From Dyadobacter bucti (GTDB lineage: Bacteria; Bacteroidota; Bacteroidia; Cytophagales; Spirosomataceae), in assembly GCF_005869225.1 (NCBI RefSeq), contig NZ_SWFP01000001.1, positions 1,302,001-1,366,000 on the forward strand: a stretch of 64,000 nt of DNA, in the 5' to 3' direction. The notes beneath the pieces are model-generated. The model ran no database searches. It worked only from the letters and a program-made list of their open reading frames with translations, and was not told the origin of the DNA. Shown piece after piece: positions 26,404 through 35,166 of this stretch. The translations under genes were made by a program, and so were the position numbers. The stretch's first letter is position 1, and every line of letters begins with the position of its first letter.

Positions 26404-27147
26404 ATGACATTATTAAAAATAGGTGTTGTAGAAGATGAGCTGGTCATCGCAAGAACCATTCTGGGTACGCTCGATGAGCTTGGTTACTCACATTGCGGCC
26501 CGGCGATCAGCTACACCGAGGCACTGGAAATGCTGGGCGACAACAAACCTGACCTGCTGTTGCTTGACATACAGTTATCGGGCAAAAAAGATGGTATTGA
26601 TGTGGCGCAAAAGGTGAACGAACTCTACCAGATCCCTTTTATTTTTTTGACAGCCAACAGCGACCCGGAAACGATCGACCGGGCAAAAAAAGTAAAGCCC
26701 CATGCTTACATTGTAAAGCCTTTCAGCAAGGAAGAGTTGTTTGCGGCCATTGAGATCGCGTTCAGTAATTTTTCAGAAAACCGCACCGGTACCAAACCGG
26801 AAGTGACCACATCCTGGCGCAGCAGGGATTTTATATTTGTAAAGGACGGCTATGTCTTCCGGAAAATATTCTTCAACGAAATAGTATACCTGGAAAGCGA
26901 TGCCAACTACGTAACTGTTCATCTGGAATCAGAAAAAAAGGTAGTGGTGAGATCTACGATCAATGATTTCATCGGCCAGGTCGACCGGCAGATCTTTGTT
27001 CGGGTACACCGGAGTTATTCTGTCAATATCAACAAGATCGAAGACATCTTTCCAACCGAGATCAGCATCCGGGGATTCAGGGTCCCAATCGGCAAATCGT
27101 ACAAGGAAATGCTGTTCAGGATACTGGGCATAGGTGATAATTTGTGA
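26404..27147 (+). CDS. LytTR-family response regulator
   Basis: This is a DNA-binding response regulator and almost certainly the target of the adjacent kinase. The 247 residues comprise a CheY-like receiver (about 5-120) with acidic pocket Glu10/Asp11, phospho-acceptor Asp55 in LLLLDIQLSG, Thr83 in IFLTAN and Lys105 in IVKPFS, then a LytTR domain (about 140-243) with FIFVKDGYVFRKIFFNEIVYLES, ANYVTVHLE and FVRVHRSYSVNI. LytTR regulators typically bind two direct repeats near their targets. The gene lies 6 bp after the kinase and ends in a hairpin. Target genes are not evident; the T9SS protein, the acyltransferase and the PIG-L operon are the nearest candidates. Confidence 0.94.
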   Translation: MTLLKIGVVEDELVIARTILGTLDELGYSHCGPAISYTEALEMLGDNKPDLLLLDIQLSGKKDGIDVAQKVNELYQIPFIFLTANSDPETIDRAKKVKPHAYIVKPFSKEELFAAIEIAFSNFSENRTGTKPEVTTSWRSRDFIFVKDGYVFRKIFFNEIVYLESDANYVTVHLESEKKVVVRSTINDFIGQVDRQIFVRVHRSYSVNINKIEDIFPTEISIRGFRVPIGKSYKEMLFRILGIGDNL

Positions 27148-27174
27148 TGGTCCGGAACATTGGCACCGGACCAT
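27147..27174. terminator. Hairpin at the end of the two-component operon
   Basis: ATGGTCCGG (27147-27155) and CCGGACCAT (27166-27174) are perfect 9-bp arms around a 10-nt loop, starting in the stop codon of the response regulator gene. No T-run follows on the plus strand, so it may be a stability hairpin or a weak terminator. It separates this operon from the converging acyltransferase gene. Confidence 0.5.
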
Positions 27175-27214
27175 AAAACCTTAGGATTTTCAACACATAC
27201 AGATCTTTTACGGC

Positions 27215-28237
27215 CTATTTTGCTCTGAATATTTGATTGGCCTTATTTGGTTTTTCAGAAAACAAATTGAAAAGCCAATCTGAGACTTTATTAAGAATAT
27301 AAGAGAAAATCAGTATAAGAACAAGCGCAAAAATGTAATTCACCGGAAAAACAATACCGGATTTTTTAATAGCATGAATGATAGAAAAGTGTACAATATA
27401 AATATCCAATGTTAAATAGGAAACAAATATTATACTCTTATTAACGAATGATTCAGGGGTATTTTTTAAGTACGAACTGACCCGAACCGACGCAAGATAA
27501 AAGGGATACGTTACTATAATTAAAAGGATAGGGTATATAAATTGTATCGAGCTATCAAAATTCAGTTTGGTAAACAAGAATTTGGGCGTATAAAAAAGAA
27601 TCACAGATACGACAAGAATTGCCAGTAAAGTAAACCAGTTCATTTGTTGTTCTTTCAAATACAATTTATCCGATCTGTTGAAGATACTATCGTTTTTAGA
27701 GACTACTGCACCCAGCAACATTATCAGGAAATAATAGACCCAGTGAACCCTGGTCGGGTTTGTCATTATATCAATTGTCCACTTCGCGTGATTATAAGTA
27801 AAAAAGAAAAAACACGCAAAAGCCAGAAAGTTGACCAGCATAAGAATCCCAAGATATTTATCTAAATATTTAATCAATGGAAAAAACAAAAAATAGTAAA
27901 CTACTATTGCCTGAAGGAACCACGATCCATTGAAGAACAGCCAATCATACCAGTCATAAGTCCCTTTGAACACCAGCAGGGAGAACACTGTAAACACCAA
28001 AAAGCTGGGATATAGCCGCACCAGGCGCTTTTTGAGCCAGGGTAAGTAGTCAGAAGTATTTTTCCTGATTCCCAGTGAGAGGGTATAGCCAGACGTGAAA
28101 AAAAAGATGGCATTCCCGATACTGCCTCCTGTCCCAAGGACGGATAGTCCTGCCGGGAACAGTTTGTCAGAGTGAGAATTAATTATTAAGAACGCGGCAA
28201 ATGCCCGTAAAACATGGATGAAGTTTATAGAATTCAT
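27215..28237 (-). CDS. Integral membrane acyltransferase, acyltransferase 3 family
   Basis: This probably transfers an acyl group (often O-acetyl) to a surface or exported glycan in the inner membrane. The 340-residue protein has about ten hydrophobic spans. The N-terminus has the family pattern FIHVLRAFAAFLIINSHSDKLFPAG, with the usual R and H residues of the first TM, followed by GNAIFFFTSGYTLSLGIR and WLKKRLVRLYPSFLVF. The length is normal. The coding sequence is clearly AT-richer than the genes on either side and stands alone between a two-component operon and a long non-coding stretch, which suggests acquisition by transfer. The substrate is not visible. Confidence 0.85.
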   Translation of the reverse strand: MNSINFIHVLRAFAAFLIINSHSDKLFPAGLSVLGTGGSIGNAIFFFTSGYTLSLGIRKNTSDYLPWLKKRLVRLYPSFLVFTVFSLLVFKGTYDWYDWLFFNGSWFLQAIVVYYFLFFPLIKYLDKYLGILMLVNFLAFACFFFFTYNHAKWTIDIMTNPTRVHWVYYFLIMLLGAVVSKNDSIFNRSDKLYLKEQQMNWFTLLAILVVSVILFYTPKFLFTKLNFDSSIQFIYPILLIIVTYPFYLASVRVSSYLKNTPESFVNKSIIFVSYLTLDIYIVHFSIIHAIKKSGIVFPVNYIFALVLILIFSYILNKVSDWLFNLFSEKPNKANQIFRAK

Positions 28238-28865
28238 TTGTAACGTGAGTAGAATATAACCTATTAATTACTATCTTAGAACCATGCAATCCCGTGTTCT
28301 CTCAATCACTTCTGATGCTTGGGGCCAGCCTCATTTTTCTAATGAATATGTCGTTTCGTATGTTTAGATAAAGATTACTCTTACCTATCATTTTTTCTTT
28401 TGATTTATCTATTAACGTTTCTTATCTACATCCAAATTATCATCTATACACACGCGTTTGGGTATAAAGTACACAATGTGGCCATGCAACTAAATTAGTT
28501 TCAAAAGTCTCGTCCGTTCTCTGGCTGGCTGCAAAAGCAGAATTGAGCACGGGAATATTAATACCGGAATTAGTAAAGCACAGAATTTGAAATTTGGACG
28601 TGAATGTCCACAGATGGGTATTTGGATGTTCATAGTTCGTTGAGTTGGTCGCAAAGATAACATAAATGGGACAACTAAATATTCTACCAGCTAGTTTTCT
28701 AAAAGTTACCAATCGGTATCGCTCAACGGATCAATAAAAAAGGGGTGCCTAAACCAGGACTCCCGTTCAGATCTACTGTTTCAGATCAATTCATCCCTGA
28801 CAAGCACAACTGACCCAAACAGCGATGCTAAAAATTATGCCAAATAAATTTTTATTGCCGAACAT
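28238..28865. other. AT-rich intergenic region without a convincing gene
   Basis: About 630 bp between the acyltransferase start and the strong terminator at 28866. I see no ORF with coding character. On the minus strand a second terminator-like element, GGGAGTCC then AGGCACCCC followed by TTTTTT, lies at about 28736-28764. A 24-codon minus-strand frame (28865-28791), hydrophobic with a Cys near its end, begins next to the terminator T-run, but it is too short to support. The acyltransferase promoter must lie near 28240-28300; no clear TAnnTTTG box was found. Confidence 0.5.
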
Positions 28866-28894
28866 AAAAAAGATAGCCCCGAGCTGGGACTATC
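28866..28894 (-). terminator. Strong rho-independent terminator (minus strand)
   Basis: The minus strand reads GATAGTCCC, loop AGCTC, GGGGCTATC, then TTTTTT: a 9-bp stem with one G-T pair and an uninterrupted T-run. It ends transcription coming from the right, either that of the T9SS gene at 29140-29700 or that of the structured RNA candidate at 28917-29068. Confidence 0.85.
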
Positions 28895-28916
28895 TTTATC
28901 ATTAACCCTCCATTTA

Positions 28917-29068
28917 GGTACCGCCGTGGCGGCATTTAAGAACAGCAAGAAGCGTGCCTGATGGGCCCGCCAGAGAGCGCTGCCCGTTGTCAAACTAGTT
29001 TTAATGACCTCGCAGCCGAGGTTCCCGCTCTTTTCTTTCAGGGAAACAGAGACGATTGGCCGACGTAC
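28917..29068 (-). ncRNA. Candidate structured small RNA, possibly 6S RNA
   Basis: There is no ORF here, but the minus-strand sequence folds well. Its 5' end GTACGTCG (29068-29061) pairs with CGGCGGTAC at the 3' end (28926-28918) with one bulged G, forming a closing stem. Inside, TTCCC pairs with GGGAA, and a terminal hairpin ACCTCG-GCTG-CGAGGT is followed by TTAAAACT and then AGTTTGACAACGG. From memory, E. coli 6S RNA has a CTCGG/CCGAG apical stem followed by TTAAAACT, and the size fits (about 150 nt folded, about 200 nt to the terminator). A promoter-like GTAACCTTTGCG (29079-29068) directly precedes it and the terminator at 28866-28894 follows. The alternative is a structured 3' UTR of the T9SS gene. 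The identification as 6S is tentative. Confidence 0.4.
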
Positions 29069-29139
29069 GCAAAGGTTACATCACCACCCGACCAATAAAT
29101 ATCGAAGAAGATAGGGAAGTTGCCGCACCTTGGCGTACA

Positions 29140-29700
29140 CTACTGCTTGAAAACTTTATATACTTTTTTACCGGATGGCGTTTCCAGTACGCAGGTATAC
29201 ATTCCGGATGGAAGATGTTTGGATTCGAAGGTGACTTTATGCATGCCTCTCCCCTGGATCTGGTTGTGGACCGGCTTTGAGATTTCGGTTCCTTTGAGGT
29301 TCACGACGGAAACATTCACATTCGATTCCTCGGAAAGATAATATTCGATTTGGGTATTTTCAGCGAATGGATTCGGATAAACCTTGAATGCAAGCGCTTC
29401 ATCCGGGCGTTGTTCTCCAGTGTTTTCCCTGAAATCGGTAGTAATCTCCGCATGAAAATTCGCCCCTTGGGCAACATGAAACCCGGGTTTCAACTCTATC
29501 AACCCGCCAGATAAGTAGGATACATTACCAGAACGGACTATATTATACGCAGTAATCGAGTTCCGGGCTTTCTCTACGAGCGTAGCGTTGGAGATCGGAG
29601 CGGATAAAACCGATTTCAGAGGAATGTTCTGTTGCGCAAAAACACGGGAACAAGAAATGAGAATGCCGAATAAAACCAGGGGGTTGGATAGAATTTTCAC
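29140..29700 (-). CDS. Small secreted protein with a T9SS type A sorting domain
   Basis: This is an exported protein carried across the outer membrane by the type IX system. I chose the GTG at 29700, giving VKILSNPLVLFGILISCSRVFAQ as signal peptide; the upstream frame adds residues that do not resemble a signal. The N-terminal part (SAPISNATLVEKARNSITAYNIV, GGLIELKPGFHVAQGANFHAEI) matches the short 3_coil/DUF-like repeat that often precedes sorting domains. The last about 75 residues are a sorting domain: FKVYPNPFAENTQIEYYL, VNVSVVNLKGTEI, HKVTFESKHLPSGMYTCVLETPSGKKVYKVFKQ. No enzymatic domain is present. It could be a truncated cargo protein or a small surface protein. Confidence 0.85.
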   Translation of the reverse strand: MKILSNPLVLFGILISCSRVFAQQNIPLKSVLSAPISNATLVEKARNSITAYNIVRSGNVSYLSGGLIELKPGFHVAQGANFHAEITTDFRENTGEQRPDEALAFKVYPNPFAENTQIEYYLSEESNVNVSVVNLKGTEISKPVHNQIQGRGMHKVTFESKHLPSGMYTCVLETPSGKKVYKVFKQ

Positions 29701-29997
29701 AGTCTGTTTTGAGAAGGATTGATAAAGCCGCCCTTTCCCGGGTCGGAAACAATATAAACCTAAACCAAAATCATCAAAAAGTAAAATAATTCTACAAACT
29801 ATTTTGTCAAATAAATATGATATATAAACAACTATATGATTTAAAATACACAACTTATTCTACTCAACGATTTACCCGGACGTTTTGCCGGCTACCGGAT
29901 GGTAAGCAACTGAATATCGCAAAAGACCAAATTTCATTGATTGAAATCGACGTGACTCGACTAACTCAATTTTCACAGGAACGGCTGCCTAGCCAGG

Positions 29998-31437
29998 CTA
30001 TCTTAACCGGAATTGCTGAACAAAGCTGATAACTCCGTCGGGAAAAACGCCCAGCCAGATCACCAGGACGGTGAGGACAGACAGAACCCCCATGCTGATA
30101 CCGAAAAAAAGAGGATGCTTCTCCTCTGGCTCAGGCACATGATCATTGATTCCTGAAAACATGACCGTGATGACACGCAAGTAATAATATAACCCGATTA
30201 CACTGCTGGCGACCAGCACAATGCCCAGCAGCCAGAAACCGCTCCGAAGACTCGTGGCCAGAATATAAAACTTACCCGTAAAACCGGCTGTGAGCGGAAT
30301 TCCCGCCAGAGAAAGCAATGCAGAACTTAGTATACAAGCCAGGACGGGGTGTTTCCAAAAAAGGGCCTTGTACCTGACCAGTTCCTCAGCATCCGATTCT
30401 CTATCAGACAAAACAGCCACGACTCCAAAAGCAGCTAGCGTCGTAACGAAATATGCAAGCAGGTAAAAACTTACTGCCTGCGGGACCATAGGACTTCCCG
30501 GGATAAATGCTACCAGCAGGTAACCCAGATGCGCAATGGAAGAATAGGCTAATATCCGCTTCAAGTTTTTTTGTCTCAGGGCCAGCAGATTACCAACGAT
30601 CATGGAGGCAATAGCGATGCATATCAGCAAAAACACCAGTCCTGCGAACCGAAACCCGTCGATCGCCACAAAAAAACGAAGCAACACGGCTACCACCCCG
30701 CCTTTGGAAGCTGTCGCAATAAAAGCCGTAACAGGTACCGGTGCTCCCTGGTACACATCGGCCGTCCACATGTGAAAAGGGACAACCGCCAGTTTGAAAC
30801 CGGCCCCGACCAGCATTAAGCCTAACCCCATCAAAAATAAAGGTGGAATGGTAGCAACATCAGCCAGTGCACCAGCCATTTCAGAAAAACCCATGGTACC
30901 CGTTTGCAGGTAAATCAATGCCATGCCGAAAAGCAGAAATGCGGATGAAAACGCAGCCAGGATGAGATACTTGATCCCCGCTTCAATACTATGCTTTCTT
31001 TTCCTGAGATAGGCGATCAGAGCATACAATCCTACCGTCAGTATTTCCAGTCCCAAAAATAGGGACACAAAATGCCCGCTCACAGCGAGCACACATGCCC
31101 CAAGCGTGCACAGGAAAAGTAACACGTAGTACTCTTTGGGACCCTCTTCTTTTTCTTCAAAATAAATATAAGACAGTACATTCACGACAAGCCCCGAAAA
31201 AATGATCAGACCTATCATAAAAACCCCGAAATCGTCGATCACAAACAAAGGATCAATAGGATAGGGAAGCAAATCCCTCATGTAAACAAGTGAGGAAAAA
31301 GATACAATGAAAAGTGCCAGACTGACGATCTGAATGATGCGGTGGCTCAGTCTGGCGACGATCAGCAGCATCACCAGTACGGATGCGCCGGCAAGCAGCA
31401 ACAACGGCATGAGCGCATAGAAATCGTTATCTGACAT
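29998..31437 (-). CDS. nuoN: NADH-quinone oxidoreductase subunit N
   Basis: This is an antiporter-like proton-pumping subunit of respiratory complex I, in the inner membrane. The 479 residues start at the ATG at 31437 (MSDNDFYALMPLLLLAGASV), which overlaps the 3' end of nuoM by 11 bp. The Proton_antipo_M core is seen in LFLGLEILTVGLYALIAYLRKRKHSIEAGIKYLILAAFSSAFLLFG and GFKLAVVPFHMWTADVYQGAPVPVTAF, including the conserved Lys and the HMW motif, then RQKNLKRILAYSSIAHLGYLL. It is the last gene of the complex I operon. After its stop lie about 300 bp to the T9SS gene start, with no clear terminator. Confidence 0.96.
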   Translation of the reverse strand: MSDNDFYALMPLLLLAGASVLVMLLIVARLSHRIIQIVSLALFIVSFSSLVYMRDLLPYPIDPLFVIDDFGVFMIGLIIFSGLVVNVLSYIYFEEKEEGPKEYYVLLFLCTLGACVLAVSGHFVSLFLGLEILTVGLYALIAYLRKRKHSIEAGIKYLILAAFSSAFLLFGMALIYLQTGTMGFSEMAGALADVATIPPLFLMGLGLMLVGAGFKLAVVPFHMWTADVYQGAPVPVTAFIATASKGGVVAVLLRFFVAIDGFRFAGLVFLLICIAIASMIVGNLLALRQKNLKRILAYSSIAHLGYLLVAFIPGSPMVPQAVSFYLLAYFVTTLAAFGVVAVLSDRESDAEELVRYKALFWKHPVLACILSSALLSLAGIPLTAGFTGKFYILATSLRSGFWLLGIVLVASSVIGLYYYLRVITVMFSGINDHVPEPEEKHPLFFGISMGVLSVLTVLVIWLGVFPDGVISFVQQFRLR

Positions 31438-32944
31438 AGGATTGCTCGGATTTGATGTCACTATCGGGTTGTAACAGCTGTACCAGCCTGACAACGGCCG
31501 GTTTGGCGGTATTGATCACCGGCTGCGGGTACAACCCCAGCCACACAATGGACACGGTGAGCGCGGCCATAATGACCATTTCCCTCCGTGAAAAATCGGG
31601 AATGTGTCCCGCTCCTTTCTCCGGTCCTAGAAATATTTTCTGGACAATGCGCAAAGAATACACCGCTGAAAAGATCAACCCGGAGGCCGCGACCACCGTG
31701 ATCCAGAAATGAGCATGAAAAGCGCCTAGTAAAATCAGGAATTCGGCGATAAAACTTCCCAGTCCGGGCAGTCCCAGCGAAGCCATGGCAAACACCATCC
31801 CGATCGTCCCCAGCCGCGGCATCTGCGTCCATAATCCTCCCATGAGATTCATATCCCTGGTATGGAGCCGCTCCTTAATCATGCCGGCCAGAATAAACAA
31901 TGCGCCTGTGCTGATCGCGTGCGTAACAATCTGCATTACAACGCCTTGCAAAGCCAGTTCGTTAAAAGCAAAAATACCCATGAGGACAAAACCCATGTGA
32001 CTGACGCTGGTAAATGCTACCAGCCGTTTCAGGTCGGTTTGCGAATAAGCCAGCAGGGCACCGTAAACAATCCCTGCGACGCCCAGTACCATGGCCGGAA
32101 CAGCCACTTGTCTTGCAGCTTCCGGAAACAGCGGAATGACAAACCGCAGCATCCCGTATGCACCCGTTTTCAAAAGCAATCCGGCCAGGATCAGGCTCCC
32201 GGCCGTAGGCGCTTCGCCATGTGCGTCGGGCAGCCAGGTATGGAATGGTACAACAGGCAGTTTGACAGCGAAAGCAACCATAAAACCCATCATGAGCCAG
32301 ATCGCCACCTGGGAAGGAATAACAGTACCCGTCAGCTCAACATAGCTGAAAGTATAAACCCCTGTATTATTGCCATGAATAAAATAAAGCCCCAGTATCG
32401 CCAGGAACATCAGCAGGCCGCTTGCCTGGGTGAAAATAAAGAATTTGTATGCGGCATAAACCCGGTTTTCGCTTCCCCAGATCCCGATCAGGAAATACAT
32501 CGGAATGAGCATTACTTCCCAGAAAAAGTAAAAAAGGAAGAGGTCCATAGCCATAAAGACCCCGGCAACACCGGCCAGTATCCAAAGCAAATTGAAGTAA
32601 TAAAATCCTGTCCTTTCCCTGATTTCCTCCCACGAACACAGTACCGCCAGAATTCCCATAAAGAAGGTCAGTACCAAAAGCAAAAGGCTCAGCCCGTCGA
32701 TAGCCAGGTGAAAAGTAATGCCAAATGAGAGTATCCAGTCCTTTTGATACTGAACCAGCCAGTTTTGATCAGAACTGACCTGAACAACCTGGTGCTGGTC
32801 TATCCAGAAAAGCAGCAGTATCAAAAATCCGGCGGTAGAGGAAATAAGGGCTATCCAGCGCGGGAAGCTTTTGTTCCATTTGCCGGCAAGAAGCGCGGTC
32901 AGGCCTCCTGCCATTAAGATCACGATCAGTAAAGCGAGCATCAT
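31427..32944 (-). CDS. nuoM: NADH-quinone oxidoreductase subunit M
   Basis: This is a proton-pumping antiporter-like subunit of complex I. The 505 residues begin at the ATG at 32944, which overlaps the nuoL stop (ATGA). Family motifs are FFWEVMLIPMYFLIGIWGSE (conserved Glu), VKLPVVPFHTWLPDAHGEAPTAGSLILAGLLLKTGAYGMLRF and SQTDLKRLVAFTSVSHMGFVLMGI. The length is normal. It lies between nuoL and nuoN in the usual order. Confidence 0.97.
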   Translation of the reverse strand: MMLALLIVILMAGGLTALLAGKWNKSFPRWIALISSTAGFLILLLFWIDQHQVVQVSSDQNWLVQYQKDWILSFGITFHLAIDGLSLLLLVLTFFMGILAVLCSWEEIRERTGFYYFNLLWILAGVAGVFMAMDLFLFYFFWEVMLIPMYFLIGIWGSENRVYAAYKFFIFTQASGLLMFLAILGLYFIHGNNTGVYTFSYVELTGTVIPSQVAIWLMMGFMVAFAVKLPVVPFHTWLPDAHGEAPTAGSLILAGLLLKTGAYGMLRFVIPLFPEAARQVAVPAMVLGVAGIVYGALLAYSQTDLKRLVAFTSVSHMGFVLMGIFAFNELALQGVVMQIVTHAISTGALFILAGMIKERLHTRDMNLMGGLWTQMPRLGTIGMVFAMASLGLPGLGSFIAEFLILLGAFHAHFWITVVAASGLIFSAVYSLRIVQKIFLGPEKGAGHIPDFSRREMVIMAALTVSIVWLGLYPQPVINTAKPAVVRLVQLLQPDSDIKSEQSYVR

Positions 32945-34836
32945 AACATCATCTGAATACCTAATATGACAATAGCACCGATCACCATGCCCATAATATA
33001 CCACCGAAGCGACCCCGACTGTGTCCGGGAGAGCAACCTGTAAAGTGCGTGCGTTACAGACACTATGCCGGTGTAGAGCTTGTCGACGACGTCGGCCTTA
33101 TTGATCCTGGTAATAAATACAAAAGGCTTAACCAGAATCACGTCGTACAACTGATCAAATCCCCAGCCGGAAAACCAGAACCTGCGCAGGCCCGCCAGCA
33201 TTTCGTTTTGTCTTAAATTCTCAATGCGCTGCGGCTGTTGGCCATAATAAAAATACCCCAGGAAGATCCCGCCGAAAGTAGCAAGAGCCGCCAAAAGCTG
33301 AAACATCCATTCAGAACTTACATTTGTTCGCAAAATCGTTTCAGGTAAGACCTTATGCATCAGGTCAGAAAAAAGTGTGAAATGCCCGAAATTATGGGGC
33401 AGCTCGATAAATCCGGCGACCAGAGAAAAAAACGCGAGTACAATCAGGGGAATGGTCATCCGTTTGCCGGGATGATGGCCGATATGTGTTTTGGACTCGC
33501 CCCAGAATGTCAGGATCATCATGCGGGTAGTATATGCGGCGGTGATCAATGCACCCAGAAGGGCAACCGCCCATAGCAACGGACTACCCCCGCCAGCGCC
33601 CCAGGCATACCAGAGGATCTGGTCTTTACTGTAAAATCCTGAACTGATCAGCGGCACAGCAGCCAGCGACGCCGCGCCGATCAGGAACGTCCAGAATACG
33701 ACGGGCATTTTATCCTTTAACCCACCCATCCGGAACATATTATGCTCATGATGAAGGGATTCGATAATAGCTCCCGCCGCCAGGAATAGCAATGCTTTAA
33801 AAAATGCATGGACCATAAAATGAAAAACCGCCGCTGTCCAGGCGCCTACACCCAGCGCAAGAAACATATAACCGATCTGGCTCATGGTGGAATAGGCCAG
33901 TACTCTTTTAATATCATACTGCGTGAGCGCAGTGAATCCTGCGATCAGCAAAGTAGCAGCGCCTATAATGGCAACGACCGACTGCGCCACCACCGAAAGC
34001 TCGAAAATAACATGCATCCTGGCAATCAGGTAAACGCCCGCGGTAACCATGGTCGCCGCATGGATGAGCGCACTTACCGGTGAAGGCCCGGCCATAGCGT
34101 CGGGCAGCCAGGTCTGCAGCGGAAGCTGGGCCGATTTCCCTACGCCGCCTGCCAGGAGCAGCAATGCGATAACAGTGACCACGGTTTCATTTTGCTGCCA
34201 TAGTTCCGGTGCTTTCGCGGTAATATCAGCGACGACCAATGTACCCGATTGGTAGAAAACCATAAAGAGCCCTATGGCCATGGCCGTATCCCCTATTCTG
34301 GTGATGGTGAATGCTTTGCGGGCTGCATAACCATTGGCCGGATTCTCATACCAAAACCCGATCAGCAGATAACTGCACAGCCCCACCCCTTCCCAGCCCA
34401 GGTACATCAGCAGCAGGTTATCGGCCAGTACCAGCACCAGCATGGAAAATACAAACAGGTTCATGCAGGCGAAGAATCTGGAATAATCCTTGTCGCCCTC
34501 CATAAAACCCGCCGAGTAAATATGTATCAGGGCGCCGATAAATGTGATCACGAAAACAAAAACCAGCGACAGTGCATCCAGCGTCAGGGTAATTTTAGCA
34601 TTGAACCCGGCCACATCTATCCAGGTCCACAAGGTTTGGGAATATGTACCGCCGTCGGGCCCCGCCGAGAGCAGCTTCGTTCCGATCATAATGGTGATTA
34701 AAGCTGAAAGACATACGCTGCCCGCACCAGCTGCCGCTATCATTTTTTTGGACAAATGGCTGCCTCCGAACGCAAGGATCAGGAAGCCGGCAAGGGGTAG
34801 GGCGGGTATCAGCCATAACGGGTTATCCATACGCAT
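32941..34836 (-). CDS. nuoL: NADH-quinone oxidoreductase subunit L
   Basis: This is the largest membrane pump subunit of complex I, with the lateral helix that spans the arm. The 631 residues contain LLMYLGWEGVGLCSYLLIGFWYENPANGYAARKAFTITRIGD (conserved Glu), GKSAQLPLQTWLPDAMAGPSPVSALIHAATMVTAGVYLI and TQYDIKRVLAYSTMSQIGYMFLALG, plus the long C-terminal region expected for NuoL. The start could be the ATG at 34836 or the one at 34830, two codons later; the difference is minor. There are 18 bp to nuoK upstream. Confidence 0.97.
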   Translation of the reverse strand: MRMDNPLWLIPALPLAGFLILAFGGSHLSKKMIAAAGAGSVCLSALITIMIGTKLLSAGPDGGTYSQTLWTWIDVAGFNAKITLTLDALSLVFVFVITFIGALIHIYSAGFMEGDKDYSRFFACMNLFVFSMLVLVLADNLLLMYLGWEGVGLCSYLLIGFWYENPANGYAARKAFTITRIGDTAMAIGLFMVFYQSGTLVVADITAKAPELWQQNETVVTVIALLLLAGGVGKSAQLPLQTWLPDAMAGPSPVSALIHAATMVTAGVYLIARMHVIFELSVVAQSVVAIIGAATLLIAGFTALTQYDIKRVLAYSTMSQIGYMFLALGVGAWTAAVFHFMVHAFFKALLFLAAGAIIESLHHEHNMFRMGGLKDKMPVVFWTFLIGAASLAAVPLISSGFYSKDQILWYAWGAGGGSPLLWAVALLGALITAAYTTRMMILTFWGESKTHIGHHPGKRMTIPLIVLAFFSLVAGFIELPHNFGHFTLFSDLMHKVLPETILRTNVSSEWMFQLLAALATFGGIFLGYFYYGQQPQRIENLRQNEMLAGLRRFWFSGWGFDQLYDVILVKPFVFITRINKADVVDKLYTGIVSVTHALYRLLSRTQSGSLRWYIMGMVIGAIVILGIQMML

Positions 34837-34854
34837 TCATTTTATTTAAATGAC

Positions 34855-35166
34855 CTAACCGTTCATTTCTTTCAATTTGTCGATATCCAGCGATTGGTGC
34901 TGGTGATAGATCTGCAGGATCAAAGCCAGCCCGATGGAAACCTCGGCCGCTGCCATGGCGAGTATAAAAATGAACATGACCTGCCCGTCCGGCTGGCCCC
35001 AATGCGAGCCTGCCGCGATAAACGCGAGCCCGGAGGCATTGAGCATGATCTCCACCGACAACAGCATGAAAATGATATTCTTCCGGATGATCACACCGGC
35101 GATGCCCAGCGCAAAGAGCAGGCCCGCCAGCAGCATGACCATTTCAATAGAAACAGATGATTTCAT
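34855..35166 (-). CDS. nuoK: NADH-quinone oxidoreductase subunit K
   Basis: This is a small three-helix membrane subunit of complex I. The 103 residues include LLFALGIAGVIIRKNIIFMLLSVEIMLNASGLAFIAAG, with the conserved Glu of helix 2, and FIFILAMAAAEVSIGLALILQIY, with the second conserved Glu. The ATG overlaps the nuoJ stop as ATGA, so translation is coupled. Confidence 0.96.
   Translation of the reverse strand: MKSSVSIEMVMLLAGLLFALGIAGVIIRKNIIFMLLSVEIMLNASGLAFIAAGSHWGQPDGQVMFIFILAMAAAEVSIGLALILQIYHQHQSLDIDKLKEMNG

Noticed and set aside
28440..28712. Minus-strand 90-codon frame in the AT-rich gap
   Set aside because: No signal peptide, no domain pattern, no start signal, and an irregular composition rich in N, T and C; it looks like a chance frame.
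28791..28865. Minus-strand 24-codon frame with a hydrophobic, Cys-ending peptide
   Set aside because: It resembles a tiny lipoprotein signal, but its start lies against a terminator T-run and it is too short to judge without conservation.
28866..29079. tmRNA, SRP RNA or RNase P RNA as identity of the structured region
   Set aside because: No CCA-type 3' end or tag reading frame, no GGAAG-type SRP loop, and no GAGGAAAGTCC-type RNase P core could be seen; 6S-like is the better fit.
31862..32728. 288-codon plus-strand frame opposite nuoM
   Set aside because: Rich in Q, H, N and R with no hydrophobic core, entirely antisense to a certain gene.
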